A DNA stretch of 63,934 nucleotides from Alphaproteobacteria bacterium (lineage in GTDB: Bacteria > Pseudomonadota > Alphaproteobacteria > Sphingomonadales > Sphingomonadaceae): positions 1 through 63,934 of the forward strand of contig JAFAZW010000051.1 in assembly GCA_019239415.1 (NCBI GenBank). The letters run 5' to 3'. A program made the translations under genes and the position numbers. Of this stretch, positions 15,975 through 27,255 are shown in pieces. Within the stretch, counting starts at the first letter, position 1. Each line of letters begins with the position of its first letter. The notes below the pieces were generated by a model. That model saw only the letters and a program-made list of their open reading frames with translations, was not told where the DNA came from and ran no database searches.

Positions 15975-16493
15975 TCAAAGCGTCGCGTGCACCGTCGCGA
16001 CCGCCTTTACCACCGCCGCGATCCGCGCCGCCGCCTGGATCGTCTCCGCCTTGACGCCGTGCTGCTGGAGGACACGCTCGTGGCTGTCGATGCACATGCC
16101 GCAGCCGTTCATCGCGCTGACGGCGAGGCTGAACAGCTCGAAATCGTCCTTGCCGATGCCCGGATTGCCGATCACGTTCATGCGGAGGCGCGCGGGAAGC
16201 GCGGCGTATTCGGGGTTCGAGGCAAGGTGCACGAAGCGGTAATAGACGTTGTTCATCGCCATCACCGCCGCCGCCGCGCGTGCCGCATTGGCGGCTTCGG
16301 GCGAGAGCTTGTCCTCCACCTCCGCCTCGGCGGCGGCGACGATCGGGCGGTAGCCGGTGCCGTGGGCGCAGGCGAGCAGTAGGCCGTACTTGCGCTGGTC
16401 GGCGAGGGTCTGGTCGGAGAGCAGCGAACCGAGGTTGAGCCGGAGGTCCTTGGCGTAGTCGGGGAGGGTGTCGGCGAATTGCTTGAGGGACAT
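15975..16493 (-). CDS. ahpD: Alkylhydroperoxidase AhpD family protein
   Basis: 172 residues, cytosolic and all-helical (carboxymuconolactone decarboxylase fold). The catalytic block NGCGMCIDSHE carries the redox C131-x-x-C134 pair and the His three residues on, exactly the AhpD spacing. In mycobacteria AhpD reduces the AhpC peroxiredoxin, linking it to lipoamide. The partner ahpC lies 160 bp upstream on the same strand, with an inverted repeat between them. Shine-Dalgarno GGAAAGG precedes the ATG. Part of a peroxide-defence block with oxyR and katG. Confidence 0.93.
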   Translation of the reverse strand: MSLKQFADTLPDYAKDLRLNLGSLLSDQTLADQRKYGLLLACAHGTGYRPIVAAAEAEVEDKLSPEAANAARAAAAVMAMNNVYYRFVHLASNPEYAALPARLRMNVIGNPGIGKDDFELFSLAVSAMNGCGMCIDSHERVLQQHGVKAETIQAAARIAAVVKAVATVHATL

Positions 16494-16506
16494 GGGAATA
16501 CCTTTC

Positions 16507-16588
16507 CGTCATCCCGGCGAAAGCCGGGATCTCGTGGAGACCCGCCGTGACTTTCCGACGGGAGATTCCGGCTTTCGCCGGGATGACG
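16507..16588. repeat. Inverted repeat CGTCATCCCGGCGAAAGCCGG between ahpC and ahpD
   Basis: The left arm (16507-16530, starting CGTCATCCCGGCGAAAGCC) is complementary to the right arm (16565-16588, ending CGCCGGGATGACG), with small self-folding stems in each arm. A common dispersed repeat type in sphingomonads and relatives. Between ahpC and ahpD it could form a long hairpin and modulate relative expression or message stability. Confidence 0.7.
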
Positions 16589-16653
16589 AAGGGGCGCGAA
16601 GCTCACGCCCGCGCCCCTCACCGGCCTCAAAGTACCACTTCGAGGCGATGTCG

Positions 16654-17193
16654 TTACGCCGCCGGGCGCAGCGGCTCCTGGCCTTCCTGCCAGTTGCAGG
16701 GGCAGAGCTCGTCGGTCTGCAGCGCGTCGAGGATCCGCAGCGTCTCCTGCGGGTTGCGGCCGACGTTGAGGCCGTTCACCGTGACGTGCTGGATGACATT
16801 GTCCGGATCGACGATGAAGGTGGCGCGATAGGCGACGCCGGCATCGGGGGCGACGATGCCGAGCGCGTTGGCCAGTTCCTTCTTGTTGTCGGCGATCCAC
16901 GGGAAGTCGGCGGCGGCAAGCCGCTCATCGGCCTGGCGCCAGGCGTGGTGGACGAAATCGGTGTCGGTCGAGGCGCCGATCAGCACCGCGTCGCGGTCGG
17001 CGAAGTCCCGGGCGAGCTCGCCATAGCCGATGATTTCGGTGGGGCAGACGAAGGTGAAGTCCTTCGGCCAGAAGAAGACGATCTTCCACTTGCCGTTGGT
17101 CTCGGCGAGGTCGAGCGTCTCGCCGGCGGGGAGCGCGGCGCCCTGCTGGACGGGGACGGTAAGGGCGGGGAACTTGTCGCCGACGGTGAGCAT
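16654..17193 (-). CDS. ahpC: Peroxiredoxin AhpC (mycobacterial-type, AhpD-linked)
   Basis: 179 residues. Reduces H2O2, organic peroxides and peroxynitrite in the cytosol. Peroxidatic Cys50 sits in FTFVCPTEI. The C-terminal DELCPCNW gives Cys164 and Cys166, the two-cysteine arrangement of Mycobacterium AhpC, which is recycled by AhpD, here the next gene. The ATG at 17193 follows AGGAGA by about 9 nt. The 114-bp gap to the divergent oxyR must hold both promoters; OxyR control is expected but I could not find convincing ATAG/CTAT half-sites. Confidence 0.95.
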   Translation of the reverse strand: MLTVGDKFPALTVPVQQGAALPAGETLDLAETNGKWKIVFFWPKDFTFVCPTEIIGYGELARDFADRDAVLIGASTDTDFVHHAWRQADERLAAADFPWIADNKKELANALGIVAPDAGVAYRATFIVDPDNVIQHVTVNGLNVGRNPQETLRILDALQTDELCPCNWQEGQEPLRPAA

Positions 17194-17307
17194 GAAAAGC
17201 GTCTCCTGATGGTGGGGAATCTCGTGTTGCAATGCAGCATCTAGGGTGCTGGTTCTGATCGTTCAACCGATCTATGTTGCCCTTACTGATTGGAATTTTC
17301 GATCACT

Positions 17308-18252
17308 ATGAGTGTCCATCCGCCCACGGTCCGCCAGCTCCAATATTTGGTCGCGCTCCGCCAAGAGGGCCATTTCGGCCGCGCGGCCGACGCTTGCTAC
17401 GTGACCCAGTCGACCCTGTCCGCCTCGATCCGCGAGCTCGAGGCGCTGCTCGGCGTCGCGCTGGTCGAGCGGACGCGGCGCGTGGTGCGCTTCACGCCGC
17501 TCGGCGAGCGCATCGCCGACAAAGCGGTGCGGGTGATCCGCGAGGCCGAGGATCTGGCCGAGATGGCCCGGGCGGAAGGCAAGCCGCTCCACGGCGCGCT
17601 GAGGATGGGCATCATCCCGACGATCGCGCCGTTCCTGCTGCCCGCGATGTTGCCGCGGCTGCGCGCCGAATGGCCGCATCTCAAGCTTTATCTGCGGGAG
17701 GAGACGAGCCAGGCGGCCTGCGAGGCGCTGCACCGGGGCCGGCTCGACTGCGTGCTGCTCGCTCTGCCCTACGCTTGCGGAGAGGTCGATGCGGCGCCGC
17801 TGTTCGACGACCCATTGTGGGTCGCCTTCCCGCACGGCGAGGCGCCGCCCGGCCGCGCGATCGACGCCGTGGCGATCGACGAGAGCCGGATGCTGATGCT
17901 CGAGGACGGCCATTGCCTGAAGGACCATGCCCTGGCCGCCTGCAACCGGCCGGAGCTTCGCGCCAGCGCGGCGATGATGGGCACTTCGCTCCACACTCTG
18001 GTGCAGATGGTCGACAACGGCCTCGGCGTCACGTTCCTCCCGGCGATGGCGATCGAGGCCGGCATCCTGGCGGGGACCCGCATCGATGCGAAGCCGCTGC
18101 GATCGAAGCAGGCCGTTCGCAGCGTCGCGCTGGTCTGGCGCCGTTCGAGCCCACGGGAAAGCGAGTTCCAGCTGCTCGCGGCCGCCATCCGCCGGATCGT
18201 TGCCGGGCTCAGTCGAGCCCCAGCAGCCAGCGATCGAGCGGCACCGGCCTGA
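17308..18252 (+). CDS. oxyR: LysR-type hydrogen peroxide sensor OxyR
   Basis: 314 residues. N-terminal winged HTH (VRQLQYLVALRQEGHFGRAAD, then STLSASIRELE) and a regulatory domain with the redox pair Cys203 in LEDGHCLKDHAL and Cys212, nine residues apart as in E. coli OxyR (199/208). H2O2 oxidises this pair to a disulfide and switches DNA binding. The ATG at 17308 is preferred to an in-frame TTG at 17290. It is divergent from ahpC and convergent with a small gene and katG, all plausible regulon members. Its 3' end overlaps the antisense small gene by 44 bp. Confidence 0.94.
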   Translation: MSVHPPTVRQLQYLVALRQEGHFGRAADACYVTQSTLSASIRELEALLGVALVERTRRVVRFTPLGERIADKAVRVIREAEDLAEMARAEGKPLHGALRMGIIPTIAPFLLPAMLPRLRAEWPHLKLYLREETSQAACEALHRGRLDCVLLALPYACGEVDAAPLFDDPLWVAFPHGEAPPGRAIDAVAIDESRMLMLEDGHCLKDHALAACNRPELRASAAMMGTSLHTLVQMVDNGLGVTFLPAMAIEAGILAGTRIDAKPLRSKQAVRSVALVWRRSSPRESEFQLLAAAIRRIVAGLSRAPAASDRAAPA

Positions 18253-18496
18253 CCGTGGCACCGGGCAGCGCCCGGGCCAGCTCGGCGCGGTGGCGCATGA
18301 TCCAGCCGAGGCAGGCGAGCTGGCTCTCGAACGGCTCGAACGCATCGCGGCTCGGACCGAAGGTGCGCGCGTCCACCAGGAAGCGCGCACCGCGGCGGCA
18401 GCCGGGGGCGGCGGGCCAGTCGCGCATCGGCGCGACCAGCGCCGCCACCCACCAGGTCCGGTCCGATTCCAGACGCTCCACCTCGCAGCGGCGCAT
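18209..18496 (-). CDS. Hypothetical protein downstream of katG
   Basis: 95 residues, soluble, rich in Trp and Arg (RTWWVAALVAPMRDWPAAPG; LACLGWIMRHR; LDRWLLGLD). No recognised domain. A good Shine-Dalgarno (GGGAGAGG) precedes the ATG at 18496, and the gene lies 73 bp downstream of katG on the same strand, so it may be co-transcribed. Its last 44 bp overlap the 3' end of oxyR in antisense. It could be real or a GC-rich chance frame; the ribosome site and non-random composition favour real. Confidence 0.5.
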   Translation of the reverse strand: MRRCEVERLESDRTWWVAALVAPMRDWPAAPGCRRGARFLVDARTFGPSRDAFEPFESQLACLGWIMRHRAELARALPGATVRPVPLDRWLLGLD

Positions 18497-18569
18497 CGAT
18501 CCTCTCCCGTCGCGACGTTGCTCGGGCGTCGCGGCACCGGGCCAGCTTACCCGCGTCCGGGAGCGGCCG

Positions 18570-20906
<2,337 letters not shown>

Positions 20907-20963
20907 TCATGCCGGCGCCGCCGCGGGCTTTCGCGCACCCCCGCAAGCGCTTAGGATCGGGAC

Positions 20964-21338
20964 GTGACGTTATCGCTCTCCGATCCGCCGGGCAGCAGCC
21001 CGATCCTCGCCGCGGTGAGCTGGGTCCAGGGCGCGCTGCTCGGCACCGTCGCCACCGCCATCGCCACCATCGCGATCGCGGCGCTCGGTTTCCTGATGCT
21101 CACCGGCCGGCTGCCGGTGCGCCGCGGCATGATCGCGATCCTCGGCTGCTTCATCCTGTTCGGCGCGTCGAGCATGGCGCGGAGCATCCGCTCGGGCCTC
21201 GCCGAGATGGCCGGCGCGCCGGAGCCGGTGCCGGTCGCCTACGCACCCCCGCCCCTGCGCCCGCCGCCGCCGCCGGCCGCGCCGAGACCGGTGCCGCCCG
21301 CCGATCCCTTTGCCGGCGCGGCCGTGCCGAACCGGTGA
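20964..21338 (+). CDS. Small two-TM protein, TrbC/VirB2-like
   Basis: 124 residues. Two hydrophobic segments (residues ~23-46 and ~53-72) are separated by a short basic turn (TGRLPVRRG), the hairpin fold of TrbC/VirB2 pilins; a Pro-rich cytosolic-looking tail follows (PPPLRPPPPPAAPRP). GTG start with AGGA upstream. No other type IV secretion gene is present. It ends 41 bp before the GH18-deacetylase-glycosyltransferase gene on the same strand, so a role as a small membrane partner of that enzyme (PgaD-like position) is as plausible as a pilin origin. Confidence 0.7.
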   Translation: MTLSLSDPPGSSPILAAVSWVQGALLGTVATAIATIAIAALGFLMLTGRLPVRRGMIAILGCFILFGASSMARSIRSGLAEMAGAPEPVPVAYAPPPLRPPPPPAAPRPVPPADPFAGAAVPNR

Positions 21339-21379
21339 GACTGATGCACGCGGGCGCGCGCCTGCTATAGCGGCCCGCG

Positions 21380-24300
21380 ATGGCGAACCCGATCTTCCAC
21401 GATCCTTCCGGGCGGCGCGGGCGCTGGACCGCATCGTCGCTGGCGCTGATGGCGCTGCTCGTCCTCGCCACGGTGACGCTGTTCGCAGCGACCATCGTCA
21501 ACGTGCCGATTCCCAACCCGCTGCCGATGCGGTTCGACAATGGCGGCCTCCATGCCCTGGCGGAAAAGATCGGCCTCGCCCACCGCCCCCGCCACCTCGC
21601 GCGCGACGGCAGCTGGCTGCCGCTCGCGCCGCCCAAGGCCGCGCATGTCGGCCGCCAGCGCATCGCCGGCTTCTACGTGCCGTGGGAAGAGAGCAGCCGC
21701 GCCTCGCTCCAGGCGCACGTCGGCGATCTCGACGCGGTCATCCCGGTATTCGGCTTCGTCACCGGCCCGTCGCATCAGCTGCGCGTCACCACCGACCGCG
21801 CCTTCGACGCGATCATCGCCGGCGCCGCCCGCCGGCCCAACGTCGTGCCGCTCGTCCAGAACGCGACCGGCGGCAATTGGGACAGCGCCGGTTTCGCCGC
21901 CCTGCTCGCCGACCCGCGGGCGCGCGCGCACCTGCTCGACCAGGTCGCCGACATGCTGGCCGCGCGCCGCGCCACCGGCGTCGTCTTCGATTTCGAGGAA
22001 TTCCCGGCCGCCTACCAGCCGCTGTACAAGCGCTTCCTCGTCGAGGCGCGGGGCCGTTTCGCGCCGAAGGGCTGGACGCTCGGCGTCACCGTTCCGGTCG
22101 GCGACGATGCCTGGCGGCTCGCCGATTACGCCCGCCTCGCCGACCGCGTCTTCCTCATGCTGTACGACGAGCATTGGGCGGCCGGCGACCCTGGGCCGAT
22201 CGCCTCCCAGGCCTGGTTCGTCGCCAAGCTGGAGGAGGCGGTGCGGCAGGTCGGACCCGACAAGGCGATCGCCGCGATCGGCAATTACGGCTACGACTGG
22301 ACGGAGGGGAAGAAAGGCGCCGCCGCGCTCACCGCCGGCGACGCCTGGCTCGCGAGCCACGACAGCCAGGCGCCGATCCGCTTCGACGCCGCCAGCGGCA
22401 ACGCCACCTTCGACTATGAAGAGGCGGGCAAGCCGCACCACGTCTGGCTGCTCGATGCCGCGAGCGCGTGGAACCAGTTGCGCGCCGCGCATGTCGAGGG
22501 CGTACGCGGCGTCGCGCTGTGGCGCCTCGGCAGCGAGGATCCGGGCATCTGGAAGGATTTCGCCGCGATCGGTGCCGACCGGCCGCCCGATCTCTCGGCC
22601 ATCCCGGGCTCCAACGACGCGGACGTCGAGGGCTCCGGCGAAGTGCTGCACATCAACGCCGCGCCCGCCCAGGGCCAGCGGCGGATCGTCGTCGACAAGG
22701 CCGGCCTGATCCGCGACGAGCAATATCTCGTGCTGCCGACGCCCTATGAAGTGCAGCGGACGGGCTATCGTCCGAAGCTCGTCGCCCTCACCTTCGACGA
22801 CGGTCCCGATCCGGACTGGACGCCGCCGATCCTCGACATCCTCAAGGCGAAGCGGGTGCCCGCCACCTTCTTCGTCGTCGGCGAGAACGCGCTGCCCCAC
22901 CCGCAATTGCTCAATCGCATCGTCGACGAAGGGCACGAGCTCGGCAACCACAGCTACACCCATCCGAACATGGCGCTGCTGTCGCCGCGGGGGGTTCGGC
23001 TCGAGCTCAACGCCACCGAGCGACTGGTCGAGGCCTATACGGGGCGCGGCATGCGCCTGTTCCGCGCGCCCTATTTCGGCGACGCCGAGCCGACCACCGC
23101 CGACGAGCTCGGGCCGGCGCTCGAGGCGCAGCAAAGCGGCTACGTCAATGTCGGCCTGCACGTCGACCCGGCCGATTGGCGTCGCCCCGGCATGGTGCCG
23201 ATCGTCCAGCGCACCCTCGCGCAGGTGGAGACCGGCACGCCGGAGCGGTCCGGCAACATCGTCCTCCTCCACGACGCCGGCGGCGACCGCAGCCAGACCG
23301 TCGCCGCGCTGCCGCACATCATCGACCTGCTGCGCGCCCGGGGCTACGAATTCGTGCCCGTGTCCGCCCTGATCGGCCTGGGCCGCGCCCAGGTCATGCC
23401 GAAGGTCGAGGGCAGCGACCTCTTGGCCGTGCGCGCCGACGTCGGCATCTTCCTCGGCCTCGCCGCCTTGTCGGTCGCGCTCTCGGCGTTGTTCCTGATC
23501 GCCATTGCCGTGGGCCTCGTCCGGTCGGTGACGCTGACGTTCCTGGCGCTGCGCGCCACGCACGCAGCGCCTGCCCTCGCGGAGGCCGCACGTTCCGGGA
23601 GCGATGGCGAGGAACTGCCCCTCATCTCCGTCCTCATTCCCGCCTTCAACGAGGCGCGGGTGATCGAGGCTTCGGTGCGGCGCGTCCTCGCCAGCGACGG
23701 AGTGCGGCTCGAGGTCCTGGTCATCGACGACGGCTCGAAGGACGAGACCAGCGCCATCGTCGCCGCCGCCTTCGCCCACGAACCGCGCGTGCGCCTGCTG
23801 ACCCTGCCCAACGGCGGCAAGGCGCGCGCCCTCAACCGCGGTCTCGAGCTGGCGAGCGGCGCCGTCGTCGTCGCGCTGGACGCGGACACGCAGTTCGAGC
23901 CGCGCACCATCGCCCTCCTCGCCCGCTGGCTTGCCGACGAACGGATCGGCGCCGTCGCGGGCAACGCCAAGGTCGGCAACCGGATCAACCTGGTCACGAA
24001 GTGGCAGGCAGTAGAATATGTGACCGCGCAGAATCTCGAGCGCCGCGCCCTCGCCTCACTCGATGCGATCATGGTCGTGCCCGGCGCGATCGGCGCCTGG
24101 CGGCGGGCGGCGCTGGAGGACGTCGGCGGCTATCCCGTCGACACGCTCGCCGAGGACCAGGACCTGACCATCGCCATCCAGCGCGCCGGGTGGAAGGTCG
24201 CCAACGACACGGAGGCTGTCGCCTGGACCGAGTCGCCCCAGACCCTGCGCGGCCTCGCGAAGCAGCGCTTCCGCTGGGCGTTCGGCACCCTGCAATGCCT

Positions 24301-24748
24301 GTGGAAGCACCGCGCCGTGCTGCGCGAGGGGCGTCCCCGCGGCCTCGCCCGGATCGGCATGCCGCAGGCGTGGATTTTCCAGATCCTCTTCTCGCTCGTT
24401 TCGCCGCTGATCGACCTCGCGCTCATCCTGTCGATCGCCGCGACGATCGGGCGGGTGCGCGAGCATGGCTGGGCGCAGACCCACACCGACGTCTTCAAGA
24501 TGCTGACCTTCTGGCTGCTGTTCGTGACCGTCGACCTGATCGCCGGCTTCATCGCCTACCGGCTCGACCCGCGCGAAGAGCGTTTCCCCGCCGCGCTCCT
24601 GATTGCGCAGCGCTTCGTCTACCGCCAGATCATGTACTGGGTCGTGATCCGCGCGGTGGGCGCGGCGCTGCACGGGCGCTGGGTCGGCTGGGGCAAGCTC
24701 GAACGCACCGGCCGCGCGACCGCTCCGGCGACGAGCGCCCACGCCTGA
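21380..24748 (+). CDS. Trifunctional GH18-like / NodB deacetylase / GT2 glycosyltransferase
   Basis: 1122 residues. Order: TM anchor (~20-40), GH18-like domain (~95-400; acidic motif VVFDFEEF near 204), NodB polysaccharide deacetylase (~468-680; TFDDGPDPDW near 471, the H-x-x-x-H-type GNHSYTHPN, RAPYFG), TM (~695-720), then a processive GT2 domain (~748-1000) with DDGS, DADT, EDQDL and QRFRWAFG, and C-terminal TM helices. This joins the activities of PgaB (deacetylase plus GH18-like) and PgaC (synthase) in one chain, suggesting synthesis and tailoring of a beta-linked GlcNAc-type exopolysaccharide. Product is inferred. Preceded closely by a two-TM protein. Confidence 0.9.
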   Translation: MANPIFHDPSGRRGRWTASSLALMALLVLATVTLFAATIVNVPIPNPLPMRFDNGGLHALAEKIGLAHRPRHLARDGSWLPLAPPKAAHVGRQRIAGFYVPWEESSRASLQAHVGDLDAVIPVFGFVTGPSHQLRVTTDRAFDAIIAGAARRPNVVPLVQNATGGNWDSAGFAALLADPRARAHLLDQVADMLAARRATGVVFDFEEFPAAYQPLYKRFLVEARGRFAPKGWTLGVTVPVGDDAWRLADYARLADRVFLMLYDEHWAAGDPGPIASQAWFVAKLEEAVRQVGPDKAIAAIGNYGYDWTEGKKGAAALTAGDAWLASHDSQAPIRFDAASGNATFDYEEAGKPHHVWLLDAASAWNQLRAAHVEGVRGVALWRLGSEDPGIWKDFAAIGADRPPDLSAIPGSNDADVEGSGEVLHINAAPAQGQRRIVVDKAGLIRDEQYLVLPTPYEVQRTGYRPKLVALTFDDGPDPDWTPPILDILKAKRVPATFFVVGENALPHPQLLNRIVDEGHELGNHSYTHPNMALLSPRGVRLELNATERLVEAYTGRGMRLFRAPYFGDAEPTTADELGPALEAQQSGYVNVGLHVDPADWRRPGMVPIVQRTLAQVETGTPERSGNIVLLHDAGGDRSQTVAALPHIIDLLRARGYEFVPVSALIGLGRAQVMPKVEGSDLLAVRADVGIFLGLAALSVALSALFLIAIAVGLVRSVTLTFLALRATHAAPALAEAARSGSDGEELPLISVLIPAFNEARVIEASVRRVLASDGVRLEVLVIDDGSKDETSAIVAAAFAHEPRVRLLTLPNGGKARALNRGLELASGAVVVALDADTQFEPRTIALLARWLADERIGAVAGNAKVGNRINLVTKWQAVEYVTAQNLERRALASLDAIMVVPGAIGAWRRAALEDVGGYPVDTLAEDQDLTIAIQRAGWKVANDTEAVAWTESPQTLRGLAKQRFRWAFGTLQCLWKHRAVLREGRPRGLARIGMPQAWIFQILFSLVSPLIDLALILSIAATIGRVREHGWAQTHTDVFKMLTFWLLFVTVDLIAGFIAYRLDPREERFPAALLIAQRFVYRQIMYWVVIRAVGAALHGRWVGWGKLERTGRATAPATSAHA

Positions 24749-24754
24749 GCCAAA

Positions 24755-27142
24755 TCAGCTGGTGACGGTCAGCTTCGTGCTCTTGAGGTCGACCGAGTTG
24801 GGACCGGCGGAGATGGTGAAGGTGCCGGGCTCGACGACGCGCTTCATCTGCGCGTTCCACAGCGCGAAGTCGTCCGGGGTCAGCTCGAACGTGACGGTGC
24901 GCCGTTCCCCGGGCTGGAGGCGCACGCGCTGGAAGCGCTTCAGCTCGAGCACCGGCCGGGTGACCGACGCCTCGTCGTCGCGCACGTACAACTGGACCAC
25001 CTCGTCGCCCTCGCGGCGGCCGGTATTGGCGACGTCGACGCTGACCCGCACCGGTTCGTTGGTGCGGATCGACGGTCGCGCCAGCTGCGGGGCCGAGACG
25101 TCGAAGCTGGTGTAGCTGAGGCCGTAGCCGAACGGATAGAGCGGCGCCGTGGTGTCGAACAGATAGCCGCGCCGGGCGGTCGGCTTGCGGTTGTAGAAGA
25201 TCGGCAGCTGGCCGACGCTCCGGGCGATCGACACGGGGAGCTTGCCGCCCGGGGCGGCGCGGCCGAACAGGACGTCGGCCACGGCATGGCCCGTCTCCTG
25301 GCCCAGATACCAGCCCTCGATCAGCGCCGGCGCTTTCTCCGCGAGGTAAGTGACGGACAGCGGCCGGCCGTTGAGCAGGATCACCACCGTCGGCTTGCCG
25401 AGCGCGAAGACGACGCGCGCCAGATCATTCTGCTGCCCGAGCAGGTCGAGCGAGGAACGGTCGCCGAGATGCGCGTCGGCCCAGGCCTCGCGGCTCGTCT
25501 CCTCATTGTCGCCGAGCACCATCACCACGACGTCCGCCTTCCTGGCCGTCTCCACCGCTTCGGCGATGAGCCGGCGGTTCACCTCCGGATCGACGAGCTT
25601 CACCTCGTCCTTCGACCAGATGCGGTCGGTGGTGATCCGCACGCCTTCGGCATAATCGACGGCGAAGCGGCCCCGCCCCTCGTCCTGCAGGCCCTCGAGG
25701 ACGCTGACGACGTGCCGCGGCTCGTCGGAATAGCCGCCGATCGGCGTGTCCTTCGCATGGGTGCCGAGCACCGCCAGCCGCTTGATCCGGCCCCCGTCGA
25801 GCGGCAGCAGGCCGCCCTCGTTCTTCAAGAGCACCATCGCCTCGCGCCCCGCCTCGCGGGCGAGGGCGATCGCGTCGGGCGTCGCCTCCTTCGCCAGCGC
25901 CGCGCCGGCGTCGACATAGGGATGCTCGAACAGGCCGGCCTCGAACTTCATCCTGAGGATGCGGCGGACGGCCTCGTCGACCTCGCGCTCCGGCACCTTG
26001 CCCGCGCGGACCAGCTGCGGAAGGAGCGCATAGGCTTCGCCGTCGGGCGTCTCGGCGTCGACGCCGGAGTCGATCGCGCGGACGGCGGCACCGGCAACGT
26101 CGCCGAACATGTGGTGGCGCGTCACCAGCTCGCGGATCGCGAAATAGTCGCTGACGACCGCGCCCCTGAAGCCCCATTCGCCGCGCAGCACGTCGGTCAG
26201 CAGCCACTTGTTGGCGTGACTCGGGATGCCGTCGATCTCGTTATACGACGCCATCACCGAGCGGATGGGCAGCTGCTTCACCGCTTTCTCGAACGGCGGG
26301 AAGAAATCGGTCCGCAGCGCGCGCTCGCCGAGACTGGCCGGGCCGACATTGGTGCCGTTCTCCGGCTGGCCGTGGCCGGTGAGGTGCTTCAGGGTGACGT
26401 AGACCTTGTCGGACGCGAGCGGCAGGGTGGTCCCCTGGAAGCCGCGGATCGCGGCGAGGCCCATCTCGCTGACGAGATATGGGTCTTCGCCGAAGGTTTC
26501 CTCGATCCGCCCCCAGCGCGGGTCGCGGGCGACGTCGACGACGGGAGCCAAAGCGAGGTTCGCCCCGCGCGCCCGCATCTCGCGCGCCGCGACCGCAAAG
26601 ATGCGGGTGAGCAGCGGCGGGTCCCAGGTGCTGGCGAGGCCGATCGCCTGGGGGAAGCTGGTCGCGCCGCGGGCGACGTAGCCGTGCAGCGACTCTTCGT
26701 GGAGGATGAGCGGGATGCCGAGCCGCGTCCTGTCGACCGCCCAATGCTGCGCGGCGTTGATATAGTCGGCGGTCTCGCGGGCGTCGCGGCCAAGCGATCC
26801 GGCCGCCGCGCCCGCCGCGCCGTTCGCGCCGGCGGTGACGCCGCGCCGGTCCGACGGTCGCGCGATCTGGCCGAGTCCGTTCGGAAAGGCCTGGCTCGCC
26901 TTCTCCGGCGAGAAGTCGCCGGCGGGCGTCTGGATCCGGTCCTTATGCTCCCAGACCGAGAGCATCTGCGCGACCTTCTCCTCGAGGGTCATGCGCTTCA
27001 GCAGGTCCTCGACGCGGCGTTCGACCGGCTGCGAGGGATCCTTGTAGAGTGGCCGCACCGGCGCCGCGCCGATCAGCACGGCCAGCGCCGCCGCCGCAAC
27101 CAGGCCCGCGAGGCCCCTGCGCCCCATGTTCCCCGCCATCAT
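24755..27142 (-). CDS. GH3 beta-xylosidase/beta-glucosidase, exported
   Basis: 795 residues with a signal peptide (GLAGLVAAAALAVLIGAAP). GH3 N-terminal TIM barrel with KHLTGHGQPENGTN, the catalytic Asp nucleophile in VVSDYFAI and a BglX-like FEAGLFEHPYVD; then the alpha/beta sandwich (VVILLNGRPLSV, EGWYLGQETG) and a fibronectin-III-like C-terminus (YPFGYGLSYTSF). Releases terminal xylose or glucose from oligosaccharides in the periplasm. Two adjacent ATGs (27142, 27139) are possible. A XylR-type operator lies 22-37 bp upstream in the gap shared with xylR. Xylosidase is favoured by context; specificity is not proven. Confidence 0.9.
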   Translation of the reverse strand: MMAGNMGRRGLAGLVAAAALAVLIGAAPVRPLYKDPSQPVERRVEDLLKRMTLEEKVAQMLSVWEHKDRIQTPAGDFSPEKASQAFPNGLGQIARPSDRRGVTAGANGAAGAAAGSLGRDARETADYINAAQHWAVDRTRLGIPLILHEESLHGYVARGATSFPQAIGLASTWDPPLLTRIFAVAAREMRARGANLALAPVVDVARDPRWGRIEETFGEDPYLVSEMGLAAIRGFQGTTLPLASDKVYVTLKHLTGHGQPENGTNVGPASLGERALRTDFFPPFEKAVKQLPIRSVMASYNEIDGIPSHANKWLLTDVLRGEWGFRGAVVSDYFAIRELVTRHHMFGDVAGAAVRAIDSGVDAETPDGEAYALLPQLVRAGKVPEREVDEAVRRILRMKFEAGLFEHPYVDAGAALAKEATPDAIALAREAGREAMVLLKNEGGLLPLDGGRIKRLAVLGTHAKDTPIGGYSDEPRHVVSVLEGLQDEGRGRFAVDYAEGVRITTDRIWSKDEVKLVDPEVNRRLIAEAVETARKADVVVMVLGDNEETSREAWADAHLGDRSSLDLLGQQNDLARVVFALGKPTVVILLNGRPLSVTYLAEKAPALIEGWYLGQETGHAVADVLFGRAAPGGKLPVSIARSVGQLPIFYNRKPTARRGYLFDTTAPLYPFGYGLSYTSFDVSAPQLARPSIRTNEPVRVSVDVANTGRREGDEVVQLYVRDDEASVTRPVLELKRFQRVRLQPGERRTVTFELTPDDFALWNAQMKRVVEPGTFTISAGPNSVDLKSTKLTVTS

Positions 27143-27163
27143 CCTCGCCTCACGCGCCTGCTT

Positions 27164-27179
27164 TTGGTAGCGTTACCAT
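27164..27179. promoter_or_regulatory. XylR operator 1: TGGTAGCGTTACCA
   Basis: Palindrome with one mismatched pair, between the divergent GH3 gene (start 27142) and xylR (start 27256). It has the CG centre typical of LacI-family sites and matches three more sites at 28348, 38369 and 40015. It would let XylR repress the glycosidase and itself. Confidence 0.8.
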
Positions 27180-27255
27180 AGACGAGCATAGGCGCGGGCG
27201 AAAGCCGGGGTCAACGCGTTGCATCGACGCGTGCCGCGCCATAGGGTTCAGCGCG

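Noticed and set aside
17194-17307. OxyR binding site (ATAG-N7-CTAT repeats) between ahpC and oxyR
   Set aside because: Only one CTAT and weak half-sites were found; not enough to annotate an operator.
20964-21338. Type IV secretion locus suggested by a VirB2/TrbC-like protein
   Set aside because: No VirB4, VirB6, VirB8-11 or relaxase gene is in the window; a single two-TM protein is not evidence for a secretion system.
21365-23779. 804-residue minus-strand frame opposite the polysaccharide gene
   Set aside because: Composition is Arg/Gly/Glu-rich antisense noise with no domain. The + strand frame has full GH18, NodB and GT2 motifs. Long shadow frames are expected at this GC content.
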